Below, piece by piece: positions 8,443 through 17,687 of a DNA stretch of 55,504 bases (positions are counted from its first letter, which is position 1; each line of letters starts with the position of its first letter). The notes beneath the pieces were generated by a model. That model made no database searches and was not told the DNA's origin. It saw nothing but the letters and a program-made list of their open reading frames with translations. Made by a program: the position numbers and the translations under genes. The stretch comes from RBG-13-43-22 sp040755035 (lineage in GTDB: Bacteria > Desulfobacterota > RBG-13-43-22): contig JBFMBU010000169.1 of assembly GCA_040755035.1 (NCBI GenBank), positions 1-55,504 on the forward strand, written 5' to 3'.

Positions 8443-9684
8443 TTATTTCTTCCAGGCAGGATCGGGCCAGACGATCTTGCGCTCGGCGAATTTGGCCGGC
8501 CAGACAATCGGGGGGGTAAGGACATCAGGGAAAACCTGTTGAAAATAGGCATCGGCCCCTTGATTTTGACCGTCGGGGCCGAAACGAATCGGTTCTTCCG
8601 AAGCCATCATATGATTTTTATAGTTCAATTTGGTGAAGGCTTCGCGGATTTTCTCCCGGTCACTGGACTTGGCCAACTCCAAAACCTCCCTGGCCAAATA
8701 AATCGATTGATATCCGATTTCTACCGGGTAATCGGCATCTTTTTTATATTTTTTGGCAATCCCCTCCACCAGGGCTTTATAACGAGGGTCCTTGCGGTTC
8801 ATGGCATGGCCCATATAATCAATAATGTAATGCGAATAATCCCCCAAGGCTTCTTTGAAAGCCTTCATTTCGGTAAAGGCGGCGTCATTGACCCCCACCA
8901 TCATCATCGGTCGTATTCCCTGTTCCTTCATGGTCCGGAGTAATTGGATACCGTCGGCGATATAAGAGGTATATCCAATAATGTCCGCATTGGCCGCCTT
9001 AATCTTCCGAACCTCACTGGAAAAATCCATCTGCTTCCGGTCATAGGGAATGTCCAGCAAGACTTGAATACCCCCCTTTTGGCAGGCTTCTTTCATAAAG
9101 GTGGCATTACTCTGACCATAGGCTGAATTTTCATAGATCAGAGAGATCGTCTTCGGAACAGCATTATGGCTTTTAGCCGCTGCCATCATATGGCCGAAGC
9201 TCTTGCGGATAATCCAACTGGCCGGCGTACACATACGAAAGGTATATTTGAGCCCCCTCTCGGTGATCTGATCGGCGATACCGATATCCACCAGGAAAGG
9301 AATTTTTTGTCTTTCGGCCGTCTGTGTGGCTACCAGGGCGATAGAACTGTACCAGGGTCCGATAATCATAGAAACCCCTTCTCGAATCAGCCGTTCCGTT
9401 TCGGCAATACCCACCTGGGGAACGCCTTGGTGATCAGCGGGGATCAGCTTTAGTTTGGCCCCCCCCATGGATTTAATTCCACCGCGGGCGTTTATCTCTT
9501 CCACCGCGTATTCCGCACCCATCTTTAAAGATTGCCCTGTAGCTGCCGAGCCCCCGGTCAGGGGTTCCAGGTGACCGATCAGGACCTCTTTCGGAGCTGC
9601 CCCTTCCGAACCATCGGGAAAGCATAGGAATCCCCAACCACAAATTACGAAAAATACCACCCACAATCCTAACTGCTTTTTCAT
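8443..9684 (-). CDS. ABC transporter substrate-binding protein (LivK-like)
   Basis: Periplasmic binding protein that selects the substrate for LivHMGF, 413 residues. A signal peptide (about 1-29, ending SEGA-A) is followed by VLIGHLEPLTGGSAATGQSLKMGAEYAVEEINARGG, the lobe-1 start of the Peripla_BP_6 family. IGPWYSSIALVATQTAERQKIPF covers the ligand-contact region. Start is an ATG with GGAGG 5 nt upstream. It is full length, unlike its paralogue at 111-821, so import should still work. The ligand cannot be assigned; relatives bind amino acids, amides and aromatic or aliphatic acids. Confidence 0.92.
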   Translation of the reverse strand: MKKQLGLWVVFFVICGWGFLCFPDGSEGAAPKEVLIGHLEPLTGGSAATGQSLKMGAEYAVEEINARGGIKSMGGAKLKLIPADHQGVPQVGIAETERLIREGVSMIIGPWYSSIALVATQTAERQKIPFLVDIGIADQITERGLKYTFRMCTPASWIIRKSFGHMMAAAKSHNAVPKTISLIYENSAYGQSNATFMKEACQKGGIQVLLDIPYDRKQMDFSSEVRKIKAANADIIGYTSYIADGIQLLRTMKEQGIRPMMMVGVNDAAFTEMKAFKEALGDYSHYIIDYMGHAMNRKDPRYKALVEGIAKKYKKDADYPVEIGYQSIYLAREVLELAKSSDREKIREAFTKLNYKNHMMASEEPIRFGPDGQNQGADAYFQQVFPDVLTPPIVWPAKFAERKIVWPDPAWKK

Positions 9685-9723
9685 GTTGACCTCCTTATTT
9701 CCCTTTAACAGGGTCTCTTCAGA

Positions 9724-10914
9724 TTATGGTTTTTCAAACAATACGGCCAAACCGACCCCTCCGCCTCCACAAAGGGAAGCCAGGCCTTTTTTGACTCCCC
9801 GTTTTTCCATTTCGTAAAGCAAAGTGGTGGTGATACGGGCCCCGGAGCAACCCACCGGATGGCCCAGGGCGATCCCGCTGCCATTGACATTGGTAATCTC
9901 CCGATTAAGATCGAGCAGCTTTTCGCAACCCAGATATTGGGCGGCGAAAGCCTCGTTCAATTCAATCAATTCAATATCTTTCAGTGTCCATCCGGCTTTG
10001 CTCAAGGCCTTTTGGATAGCCGGCACCGGACTGATTCCCATGTAAGCCGGATCCAGGGCAGCAATTCCTGAACTGACAATCCGGGCCATCGGTTTCAAAC
10101 CCAGGGCCTTAGCTTTTCCCCAAGACGTCACCACTACACCGGCCGCACCATCATTGATGCCTGAGGCATTGCCGGCCGTCACCGTCCCCCCTTCTTTAAA
10201 GGACGGAGGCAGCTTAGCTAACCCGGCTAAAGAAGTATCAGGGCGGGGATGTTCATCGGTATCCATCATCTTGGGATCTCCCCGTTTTTGAGGCACAGGG
10301 ACAGGCACAATTTCATCCTTGAATCTTCCTTCCGTGATGGCCCGAATGGCCCGCTGGTGGCTGGACAGGGCCAGTTCGTCCTGCTCTTTCCGGGTAATAT
10401 GGTATTTTTCGGCAACGTTTTCTGCGGTCAGGCCCATGGCCGGCCCAACTCCCAGCAGGGTTAAACCGTCCCACATGGGATCGCGAATAACCTGCTCCCT
10501 GATCCTGAATCCCCAACGAGCCCCTTCGATGGTGTAGGGAACCGTACTCATGGATTCACTGCCCCCGGCCAGAATAATATCGGCTTCTCCAAGGCGGATC
10601 GCCCAGGAGGCGTAAACTATGGCCTGAAGCGATGACGTACAGACGCGCTGCAAGGTGATACCGGGGGTTTCCACCGGAATTCCGGCTTTAATCGCAGCCA
10701 CGCGGGCCAGGTTCGTTTCATTGGTGCTTCGCTGGTAACAGCAGCCCCAAATCACGTCGTCTATAGGTTGATCTTTAAGACCGGCTTGACCAAGCAGTCT
10801 TTGCAGAACCGGGATGGATAAATCCGTATCATGAAGGCTTTTAAACATTCCTCCAAAGGTGCCAATAGGCGTTCGAGCTGCGGCCACGACCACCGGATCT
10901 CTTTGATTAAACAT
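9724..10914 (-). CDS. Thiolase (acetyl-CoA C-acyltransferase)
   Basis: Cleaves 3-oxoacyl-CoA with CoA to release acetyl-CoA, the last step of beta-oxidation (or the reverse condensation). 396 residues, normal for thiolase II. The three catalytic residues are C92 in QRVCTSSLQA (S replaces the usual G of CxSG), H352 in GHPVGCSG and C382 in LCGGGGVG. NEAFAAQ is also present. GAGGAAAT precedes the ATG. The gene sits between the flavoprotein and the transporter genes and completes the beta-oxidation set of the cluster. Confidence 0.93.
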   Translation of the reverse strand: MFNQRDPVVVAAARTPIGTFGGMFKSLHDTDLSIPVLQRLLGQAGLKDQPIDDVIWGCCYQRSTNETNLARVAAIKAGIPVETPGITLQRVCTSSLQAIVYASWAIRLGEADIILAGGSESMSTVPYTIEGARWGFRIREQVIRDPMWDGLTLLGVGPAMGLTAENVAEKYHITRKEQDELALSSHQRAIRAITEGRFKDEIVPVPVPQKRGDPKMMDTDEHPRPDTSLAGLAKLPPSFKEGGTVTAGNASGINDGAAGVVVTSWGKAKALGLKPMARIVSSGIAALDPAYMGISPVPAIQKALSKAGWTLKDIELIELNEAFAAQYLGCEKLLDLNREITNVNGSGIALGHPVGCSGARITTTLLYEMEKRGVKKGLASLCGGGGVGLAVLFEKP

Positions 10915-10967
10915 ATTTCCTCCTCAACATCTTTTTTTTGTGAAGTCTGCTTTCCAGGGGGGTTCTC

Positions 10968-12929
10968 CTAAATGCGTTTAGCGACTTCTGCTCCCTCATG
11001 GATGGCCACCAAGGCATTTCCTGGCTGGGCTGCATCTCCGATCAGATAAACTTCCTGATGCTCCTTTTTAATTTCTTCAAAAAGCCTATTTTGAGAAACG
11101 ACCCCGACAGCCAAAACAACGGTGTCAACACCCTCCATCTTCAGCTCCTGCCCTTGCCAAATCAGATCCACCTTAGACCCCCGGATTTCCCTGACCTCAC
11201 AAGAGGTCCATAAACGCACTGCGTTTCTTTTTAAGCGACGTCGTAGGTTCATCCAGGCAATGGACCCCATGCCTGTGGCCAACAGGGGAGTAATTTCTAC
11301 TACTTGGACCTTTTTCCCCTTGGAACTTAAATAATCAGCCACCTCCAGGCCTATAAGCCCTCCTCCGACCACCAAAACGCTTTCCCCGGTCTGTATCTCC
11401 CCGCCCAAAACATCGTGAGCCGTAACTACATTTTCGTAATCGACTCCCGGTATGGAAGGCATCAAAGGCCTGCTTCCCGTGGCCATGATGACGATATCAG
11501 GTTTCAATTCCAGGAGCAGACCGGTAGTAAAGGATATTCCTGTCCGGATAGTCACCCCGGCTTTGACTGCCTGGTCTGACAGATAGTCCAGTCCCTCCAG
11601 GAAATGATCCTTCGTCGGTGGAATACCTGCCAACTTGAATTGACCTCCAAGAGTCTTTTCCTTTTCGATCAGGGTTACCCAATGACCCCGGGAGGCAGCC
11701 AGGGCAGAGAAAGTAAGCCCGGCCGGTCCCCCTCCAATGACTAAAATTCTTTTCGGAATGTCGCTTTTCTTCTGGGGATCTGCTTCTTTTCCTACCTCCG
11801 CATTCATCAGGCAGGTAATGGGTAAGGTTTGGCCGGAGAAGTTGATTTGTTCGATGCGGTCGGCGCATCCCTGATTGCAGCGAACACAGGGGCGAATATC
11901 TTTAAGGGCTCCTTGGGCGGCCTTGTTGGGCCAATCGGGATCGGCGATTAGCGATCGTCCCAGGGCAATCAGATCCGCCTTTCCTTCCGCCAGGATTTGT
12001 TCGGCATATGGGGCGTCTTGTATCATCCCGACCCCGATAACGGGTATATTCACCGCTTGTTTGATTTCGTCGGCTGCCGGGACAAAGCAACCCTGGGGTT
12101 CTCCCAGGGGAATCAAGGCCGGATAGCTGCCGTAAACCCCGGAGGAAATATCTAAAAAATCCATTCCGGCTTTTTCCAGTAAAGGGGCCAGTAAGCGGGT
12201 TTCCTGGAGTAAGAGACCTTCGTCTATATAGTCCTGTCCATTGAAGCGAATTCCAATGGGCCAATGGGGGGAAGTGTTTTTTCTGATTTTTTTAAAAATC
12301 TCCAGGGCCAGACGGGATCGATTTTCCAGACTTCCTCCGTATTCATCCTGCCGCTTATTGGCATAAGGGGATAAAAAACTGGAGACCAGATAACCGTGGG
12401 CGCCGTGGATTTCAACCAGATCAAACCCGGCCAGTTCTGCTCTTCTGGCCGCATCGGCAAAAAGGTCTTTGATCTTTTCAATTTGCCCGATCGTCAACTC
12501 TGAAGGAACTCCCTTGACTCCCGGACCGGTTACGGCGGAAGGACCAACCGACGGCTCTCCCCATTGGGCAGGACTGACCTGCCGTCCGGGATGAAAAATT
12601 TGGACCCCGATTTTTGTTCCGTGAGAATGTATTTCCTTGATGAGTTCCTGCCATCCTTCCAGAACGGAATCATCCTGCAAATGGGCATGGCAACCGATGG
12701 AAGAAAGTTCGGCCGAAGCGGGCCAATAAACATAAACGCCGCCGATTATTATCAGGCCGACCCCTCCCCGGGCCCGGGCCAGATAGAAAGCCTTCGCCTG
12801 AGGAGTCAAGTGTCCTTTAGCGAAAAGACCGGTCGCCATGGGGGCCATGACGATTCGGTTTTTTAACCGCAGGGGTCCGATGGTCGTGGGGGAAAATAAA
12901 TGGGGGTAGATTTCGGTTGTTTTTTCCAT
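10968..12929 (-). CDS. NADH:flavin oxidoreductase, 2,4-dienoyl-CoA reductase-like
   Basis: Three-cofactor flavoprotein of the FadH / trimethylamine-dehydrogenase family, 653 residues. The N-terminal FMN barrel (about 1-350) starts LFSPTTIGPLRLKNRIVMAPM and carries HGAHGYLVSSFLSP. A 4Fe-4S site follows, CVRCNQGC plus a cysteine in PITC. The second half is an FAD/NAD(P)H domain with RILVIGGGPAGL and SVLVVGGGLIGLEVADYL. Relatives reduce 2,4-dienoyl-CoA or other enoates, fitting degradation of unsaturated acyl chains. Related enoate reductases and amine dehydrogenases share this architecture, so the substrate is inferred from the neighbours. Confidence 0.85.
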   Translation of the reverse strand: MEKTTEIYPHLFSPTTIGPLRLKNRIVMAPMATGLFAKGHLTPQAKAFYLARARGGVGLIIIGGVYVYWPASAELSSIGCHAHLQDDSVLEGWQELIKEIHSHGTKIGVQIFHPGRQVSPAQWGEPSVGPSAVTGPGVKGVPSELTIGQIEKIKDLFADAARRAELAGFDLVEIHGAHGYLVSSFLSPYANKRQDEYGGSLENRSRLALEIFKKIRKNTSPHWPIGIRFNGQDYIDEGLLLQETRLLAPLLEKAGMDFLDISSGVYGSYPALIPLGEPQGCFVPAADEIKQAVNIPVIGVGMIQDAPYAEQILAEGKADLIALGRSLIADPDWPNKAAQGALKDIRPCVRCNQGCADRIEQINFSGQTLPITCLMNAEVGKEADPQKKSDIPKRILVIGGGPAGLTFSALAASRGHWVTLIEKEKTLGGQFKLAGIPPTKDHFLEGLDYLSDQAVKAGVTIRTGISFTTGLLLELKPDIVIMATGSRPLMPSIPGVDYENVVTAHDVLGGEIQTGESVLVVGGGLIGLEVADYLSSKGKKVQVVEITPLLATGMGSIAWMNLRRRLKRNAVRLWTSCEVREIRGSKVDLIWQGQELKMEGVDTVVLAVGVVSQNRLFEEIKKEHQEVYLIGDAAQPGNALVAIHEGAEVAKRI

Positions 12930-12935
12930 AAGGCT

Positions 12936-14618
12936 TTAGCGCTGAAGGATAAACCCTTTACCGCCGCCGGATGCCTGGCCGTCGGCGATCACGATAGTGC
13001 CGTTTACTAAAAGATATCGTACACCTGTGGCATACTGATGGGGTTCCAGGTAGGTAGCCTTATCGGAAAAATTGTCCAGATCAATCACGGCGATATCGGC
13101 CTGAAAACCTTTTTCGATCCGGCCCCTGTTCTTAATTCTGAATTTTTCAGCCGGCAGGGAGGTCATGGAGCGGATAGCCGCGGGCAGCGAGAGAATCTTA
13201 TTTTCAATGGCAAATTCCTTCAGCTTTCTCGGAAAGGTGCCGTAACACCTGGGATGGGGCCGCTGGCTCCCTTTCATCACCGTATATCCGTCCGAAGCGG
13301 TCAGAAGATAATCCTTTGCGGCGAACTCTTTGATCTGGCCCATGTCCATTCCAAAAAAAATGCCGGTGGGGCAAATCCTCCCGCATACCATTTCCACATA
13401 ACAGGTCGAGGGGCTCAGGCCTTTGATTTCCGCGATCTCTTTCAGGGTCTTCCCTTCCAGTTCGGCATGGCCCGGGTAAAAAGAGATCAAGGTTTTTTCA
13501 GGAGGGAGATACGTGAAGGTGGCCTCGATGGCTTCCTTTATTTCCTTCTTGCCCTTTTCCGTTTTAAATTCCGCCTTGACCCCACCGTAAAATTTTTCTC
13601 TGAATTTTATGGGAATCAACTGGGTAATCGTGGTTGAAGCGGCATCATAGGGGTACTGATCGGCATGGAGGTCAATCCCTTCACGCCGGGCTTTTTCCAC
13701 CACCTCCAGGACCCGGGACGGCGCCAGATGATTGGCCGGCGCAAATATCTTAAAGTGGGAAATCTCCACCGGGGTGCCGGATCTCCGCCCCACCTCAACG
13801 GCCTCTTCTAAGGCGGCCATAATCCCCTGCCTTCCTCCCTCCAGGGTTCTTCCGCTTTCATCCCGCATGTGTGTAGTATAGATCCCCCCGAAGCGACCGG
13901 CCACCTTGGCGATTTCTATCAATTCCCTGGTGGAGGCCAAAAGACCAGGGGCATACTCCAGCCCGGTCGAAACCCCTACGGCCCCTTTTTCCATCTCAGC
14001 GCCAATCCTTTGCTTCAAGGCCTCCAGTTGATTGGCCGTCAGTTCGCCCGGCTGATTGGTCCCGAAAAGCTCAGCGCGTATGGCCCCGTGGGGGGCCAGA
14101 TGAAAAACATTGGTGGCAAAGGACATGGTCTTGATCATATCCCGCCACTTTTGGGTATCGGTGATCCCCAGACCGCAATTCCCCGTCACCACCGTAGTGA
14201 CCCCCTGATAAAGGTAATTAAAGTTTCCTTTCATCTCGGCAAAAGTATCAGCCAGGAAACGGGGATTCATGAACTCGAATGCCTGATCGCAATGGGTGTG
14301 GACATCAATGAACCCGGGGGTGACGACCAGCCCCTGAGCATCAATGATCTTGGCCGCCCCCGTCAGATTTCCGAGAGCGGTAATTTTTCCGCCTTTGATT
14401 CCGATATCGATCTGCCGGGGGGAATTCAAGGTCCCGTCATAAACGGTGCCGCCCTTGATCAGCAGATCGTAATCCTTGTCTGAAGAGGCGGTGGCCCTTA
14501 AGGAAGGGGAAAGGGGCAAACTGCCTGCCACGGTCAAAGCAACACCCGCCTTGACCGTCTGCTTTAAAAAAGTCCTGCGTGATAAAGTACGCTTTATTTC
14601 CCGTTTGTCAGCGCCCAT
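12936..14618 (-). CDS. Tat-exported amidohydrolase, D-aminoacylase family
   Basis: Metal-dependent hydrolase of the N-acyl-D-amino-acid deacylase / amidohydrolase-3 group, about 560 residues. A twin-arginine signal (SRRTFLKQT near residue 20, then a hydrophobic stretch and SLRATAS) predicts folded export. Metal-site motifs are GFIDVHTHCDQ, GNCGLGI, THMRDESG and EISHFKIF. A late DLDNFSDKATYLEPHQYATG segment is typical of D-aminoacylases. I choose the ATG at 14618 with AGGAAGGGA upstream; a TTG 24 bp earlier is in frame. It would cleave an acyl-amide outside the cytoplasm and feed importer and ligases. Dihydropyrimidinase-like or other amidase activity cannot be excluded. Confidence 0.85.
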   Translation of the reverse strand: MGADKREIKRTLSRRTFLKQTVKAGVALTVAGSLPLSPSLRATASSDKDYDLLIKGGTVYDGTLNSPRQIDIGIKGGKITALGNLTGAAKIIDAQGLVVTPGFIDVHTHCDQAFEFMNPRFLADTFAEMKGNFNYLYQGVTTVVTGNCGLGITDTQKWRDMIKTMSFATNVFHLAPHGAIRAELFGTNQPGELTANQLEALKQRIGAEMEKGAVGVSTGLEYAPGLLASTRELIEIAKVAGRFGGIYTTHMRDESGRTLEGGRQGIMAALEEAVEVGRRSGTPVEISHFKIFAPANHLAPSRVLEVVEKARREGIDLHADQYPYDAASTTITQLIPIKFREKFYGGVKAEFKTEKGKKEIKEAIEATFTYLPPEKTLISFYPGHAELEGKTLKEIAEIKGLSPSTCYVEMVCGRICPTGIFFGMDMGQIKEFAAKDYLLTASDGYTVMKGSQRPHPRCYGTFPRKLKEFAIENKILSLPAAIRSMTSLPAEKFRIKNRGRIEKGFQADIAVIDLDNFSDKATYLEPHQYATGVRYLLVNGTIVIADGQASGGGKGFILQR

Positions 14619-14662
14619 GGGTTCCCTTCCTGATCCAATCAATCCTTTTTACAAAAACCTTG

Positions 14663-15160
14663 CTATTTCTTGAATTTAAGCGTTTTCAGCACCTTCAAGA
14701 ATTCCGCTTCGTCGTACTGCCCCCAGGGGGGCGCTGTGGAAAAGGCGGCCATGGCCCATGTTCCCCCGTCCTGAATACCTAAGACCAGCCCTCGGGAATC
14801 ATATCCCCTGACTACGTACTCGACTTCCATCATGAAAGCTTTTGTTCCGCCCTGGGTCAGCGTTTCCCTGATCGGCTTTAAGACCAGGCCGCTGGTCCAC
14901 CCCTTCATATGGGCCTGGACGGCAGCGGTAAAATCCACGGCCTTTGAAACTCCGGCTGTCAGCCAGGGGAATTTAGCCGGGTCTGTGACAAAAAAAATAT
15001 CCGGGATCTCAGATTTCTCAACTATCCAACCGTCAGGGTAAATGATGGAAAAACCCTGAACCGTATCTTGATATTCTTTTGCGAAAACCCCTGGAGCGAA
15101 AAAAATCAACAGGAAGATCATTGCCCCTGCCACCCGCATTAATAGATCCCTCTTTTTCAT
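14663..15160 (-). CDS. Small exported protein, unknown function
   Basis: 165 residues from an ATG with a strong AAGGAGG seven to eleven bases upstream; an in-frame TTG 15 bp earlier is really part of that ribosome-binding region. A signal peptide (about 1-27, LLIFFAPGVFA) precedes YQDTVQGFSIIYPDGWIVEKS, which resembles the opening of PsbP-like or 'lipid-binding' mature domains that read 'FSI.YP.GW'. No lipobox cysteine is seen. It lies between the hydratase and the exported amidohydrolase, so a periplasmic accessory role is plausible. I do not recognise a specific family. Confidence 0.7.
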   Translation of the reverse strand: MKKRDLLMRVAGAMIFLLIFFAPGVFAKEYQDTVQGFSIIYPDGWIVEKSEIPDIFFVTDPAKFPWLTAGVSKAVDFTAAVQAHMKGWTSGLVLKPIRETLTQGGTKAFMMEVEYVVRGYDSRGLVLGIQDGGTWAMAAFSTAPPWGQYDEAEFLKVLKTLKFKK

Positions 15161-15248
15161 GGTAACCTCCTTCAATTTATTGCTGCTCTTTACAAAGAGC
15201 GTCTAAATTTTCCACAAAGTAAATAGTCCGGTGCACTTCGGCGATTTT

Positions 15249-16025
15249 TCATTTTCCTTTAAATCGGGGATCCCTTTTTTCCAGAAAGGCCTGGACCCCT
15301 TCACGGACATCATCGGTTTCCATGAGTTCCCCGAAGATATAAGCTTCCATTTGCAGGGCATCGACCAAGGGCATTTGTAACCCCCGATTGATGGCCTTTT
15401 TGACACCTCGCAGGGCCAACGGTGCGGTTTTCATTATTTCTTTGGCCAGATTTTTTGCTTCCTGCAGTTCCGTTCCGGCTGGTACCACCTGATCGACTAA
15501 CCCGATCCTCTCCGCATCGAGAGCATTGATGCGCCTGCCGGTAAAAAGCAGCATCTTGGCTTTCCCTACCGGCACCAACCGCGGGAGACGCTGGGTGCCC
15601 CCGGCCCCGGGAATAACTCCCAGGGTGATTTCCGGCTGTCCGAAAAATGCCTTGTCCGAAGCGATGCGGATATCGCAGGCCATGGCTAACTCGCATCCGC
15701 CGCCCAGGGCATAACCGTTAACGGCCGCAATGACCGGCCAGTTGAATTCCTGGATTTTTTGCTGCAGTTCCGTTACGGTCAGGGCGTACTTTTCTCCCTT
15801 ATCCCGATCCATTTCCAGGAAAACACGAATATTGGCCCCAGCCACAAAAGTGCGCCCCTGTCCCGTCAAAATAACCGCCCGAACATCCTTTCGTTCGTTC
15901 AGTTCCTTAAAGGTATCATCTAAATCCTTGGTCACTTCAGGACTGAGGGCATTGACCGGAGGGTTATCTATGGTGAGGATCGCCAGGTTTTCTTCGATAA
16001 CGGTTTTCAAAAATCTTTTTCCCAT
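15249..16025 (-). CDS. Enoyl-CoA hydratase (crotonase family)
   Basis: Hydrates 2-enoyl-CoA to 3-hydroxyacyl-CoA. 258 residues, the standard crotonase length. The oxyanion-hole region is AAVNGYALGGGCELAM and the second active-site segment FGQPEITLGVIPGAGGTQRL. Both catalytic glutamates of true hydratases (in GCELAM and QPEI) are present, arguing for hydratase rather than isomerase or ligase activity. It follows the racemase-like gene by 37 bp and supplies the second beta-oxidation step of this cluster. The FadB-type protein at 18222 carries another hydratase domain. Confidence 0.93.
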   Translation of the reverse strand: MGKRFLKTVIEENLAILTIDNPPVNALSPEVTKDLDDTFKELNERKDVRAVILTGQGRTFVAGANIRVFLEMDRDKGEKYALTVTELQQKIQEFNWPVIAAVNGYALGGGCELAMACDIRIASDKAFFGQPEITLGVIPGAGGTQRLPRLVPVGKAKMLLFTGRRINALDAERIGLVDQVVPAGTELQEAKNLAKEIMKTAPLALRGVKKAINRGLQMPLVDALQMEAYIFGELMETDDVREGVQAFLEKRDPRFKGK

Positions 16026-16062
16026 GAGATTTCCCTTCCCTGGGTAGTTGGATTAAGGCCTT

Positions 16063-16851
16063 TTATTTCATATTGAAAAGGGATCTCACGCGCAGGATAT
16101 CTTTTTCCTTCAACATTTCATGGGACCCCACACGGCTTATGGGTGGCATTCCCATCTTCTGGTGCAGATCGGCCCTGAGCTCCGCCATTTTTAATCCCAT
16201 ACTCAAACAATCAAAGATGGGGGCATCAGAGTCCGGAACCTTACAGAGATCCGCGGCGGAAGCTATGGTACTTAAACCGGCGCTGCCGATGACAATCGAA
16301 TTGGCCCCACCTTCGATTAATTTTCTCGATTTGGCGATTAATTCTTCTCTCATCCTTGGCAGGTCATTGAATCCTTTGGTAAAAGCTTCCAAAGAAGGGA
16401 TCGAAATTCTCTCTACCCCGGAAAGACGGTTGTGTATACCATAGCGCACAGTCATCTCTTCACAAAATTCCGCCCAGCGCCTGTCTTCCACCGTAAGAAT
16501 CCCGTACTTATTTCCATACATGCAAGACAGAAACAAGGCCGCCTCCATGGGCCCGATAACCGGGATATCGACAATTTCCGATGCCTCGCCAACCCCCGGA
16601 TCACCCGAACAGGCGACCATAACGGCGTCGTATCCTTCCTGGCCGGCTTCGTACATACATTCTATGATTTCTGTTTTATTCAGTTGAATAAAATAGGACA
16701 TCACCGTATCCGATGCCCGCTTGAGTCTCTTCACATATTTCCAGCCCAGTTCCGTGTCACCCCGTTTGATTTTGTTGAAGTTCTTCGTCAGCAGCTCCGT
16801 GTAGGGGCCTGAAACCGATTCTTCATTGACATTTACAATGCATATTCTCAT
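16063..16851 (-). CDS. Asp/Glu/hydantoin racemase-superfamily protein lacking one catalytic cysteine
   Basis: 262-residue protein of the Asp/Glu/hydantoin racemase fold. Opening MRICIVNVNEESVSGPYTELL and PVIGPMEAALFLSCMYG match HyuE-like proteins. Two-base racemases use a cysteine in each lobe: the first is here (C81 in VMVACSGDPGV), but the second position reads IVIGSAGLS with S190 where GC is expected. Racemisation by the usual two-thiol route is therefore doubtful. Decarboxylase, isomerase or lyase activity is an alternative, since one-cysteine members of the superfamily exist. It lies between the SDR gene (12 bp upstream) and the hydratase. Confidence 0.75.
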   Translation of the reverse strand: MRICIVNVNEESVSGPYTELLTKNFNKIKRGDTELGWKYVKRLKRASDTVMSYFIQLNKTEIIECMYEAGQEGYDAVMVACSGDPGVGEASEIVDIPVIGPMEAALFLSCMYGNKYGILTVEDRRWAEFCEEMTVRYGIHNRLSGVERISIPSLEAFTKGFNDLPRMREELIAKSRKLIEGGANSIVIGSAGLSTIASAADLCKVPDSDAPIFDCLSMGLKMAELRADLHQKMGMPPISRVGSHEMLKEKDILRVRSLFNMK

Positions 16852-16863
16852 GATACGCTCCTT

Positions 16864-17604
16864 TCAAATTCCATGATAAATGGACATTCCCCCGCAGACA
16901 TAAACGGTTTGACCGGTAATGAAACTGGCTTCTTCAGAACACAGAAAACGAACCAGATAAGCGACCTCCTCCGGTTCCCCGGCCCTCTGCATCGGAACAT
17001 GCTCAATCCCTTTCTTACGAAAATGTTCCGGGGTGGTTAAGAAAAGCCCGGCGTTGATCAACCCTGGCGCCACACAATTGATGGTGATTCCGTATTTTGC
17101 CCACTCCAGAGCCGCTGCCCGAGACAATCCTTCAATGCCCCCTTTGGCCGCACCATAGCTCGATCCGGCCAGTGAACCTTGGACGGCAATAGAACTCAGG
17201 TTTACAATCCGGCCATATTTAGCTTCACGCATCATAGGTCCGAAGACCTGCATGGAGTTACGTGTCCCGACCAATTGAACGGAAAGCGTTTTGTCCCAGG
17301 CTTCATCGGTCAGCTTGACCAGCAGTTCATTTTTCATCGCTCCCTGGCAATTGACCAGAATGTCGACTCGGCCGAGTTTTTTTTCCACTTCTTGTCTAAC
17401 CTTTTCCACCTCCGCTCTTTGGGTGATATCACAGAGAAGAACCATCGGTTTATTTCCGGCAATCTCTTTCATTTTTTTAAGTCGGTTTTCCTCTATATCC
17501 ACACCCACCACCTGGACGTCGGATTCGGAAAATACCCGGCTGATTACACTAGCCAGAGCCCCTCCGGCCCCCATGATGATGGCTACACGTTTTTTGCTTT
17601 TCAT
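16864..17604 (-). CDS. Short-chain dehydrogenase/reductase
   Basis: NAD(P)-dependent oxidoreductase of 246 residues, first gene of the leftward cluster. Catalytic S137/S138 (NLSS), Y150 and K154 (YGAAK) are intact. D36 after the second strand (VVGVDIEEN) points to NAD preference. The cofactor glycine motif is degenerate: MGAGGALAS at 11-19 in place of TGxxxGxG. NCQGA replaces the usual NNAG. In context it probably oxidises the 3-hydroxyacyl-CoA made by the hydratase. Related proteins also include 3-oxoacyl reductases, so direction is inferred. Confidence 0.85.
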   Translation of the reverse strand: MKSKKRVAIIMGAGGALASVISRVFSESDVQVVGVDIEENRLKKMKEIAGNKPMVLLCDITQRAEVEKVRQEVEKKLGRVDILVNCQGAMKNELLVKLTDEAWDKTLSVQLVGTRNSMQVFGPMMREAKYGRIVNLSSIAVQGSLAGSSYGAAKGGIEGLSRAAALEWAKYGITINCVAPGLINAGLFLTTPEHFRKKGIEHVPMQRAGEPEEVAYLVRFLCSEEASFITGQTVYVCGGMSIYHGI

Positions 17605-17687
17605 TACTCCCCCTTTATTCCACTTTGGACTATGAACTTATCTTCCGCGCCTTACTTTTTTCCGTCAGGTGATCTTTGGTGAATTTG

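Noticed and set aside
9724..10914. Thiolase judged inactive because CTSS replaces CxSG
   Set aside because: The nucleophile, His and second Cys are all intact; the change next to the cysteine is not enough to infer loss of activity.
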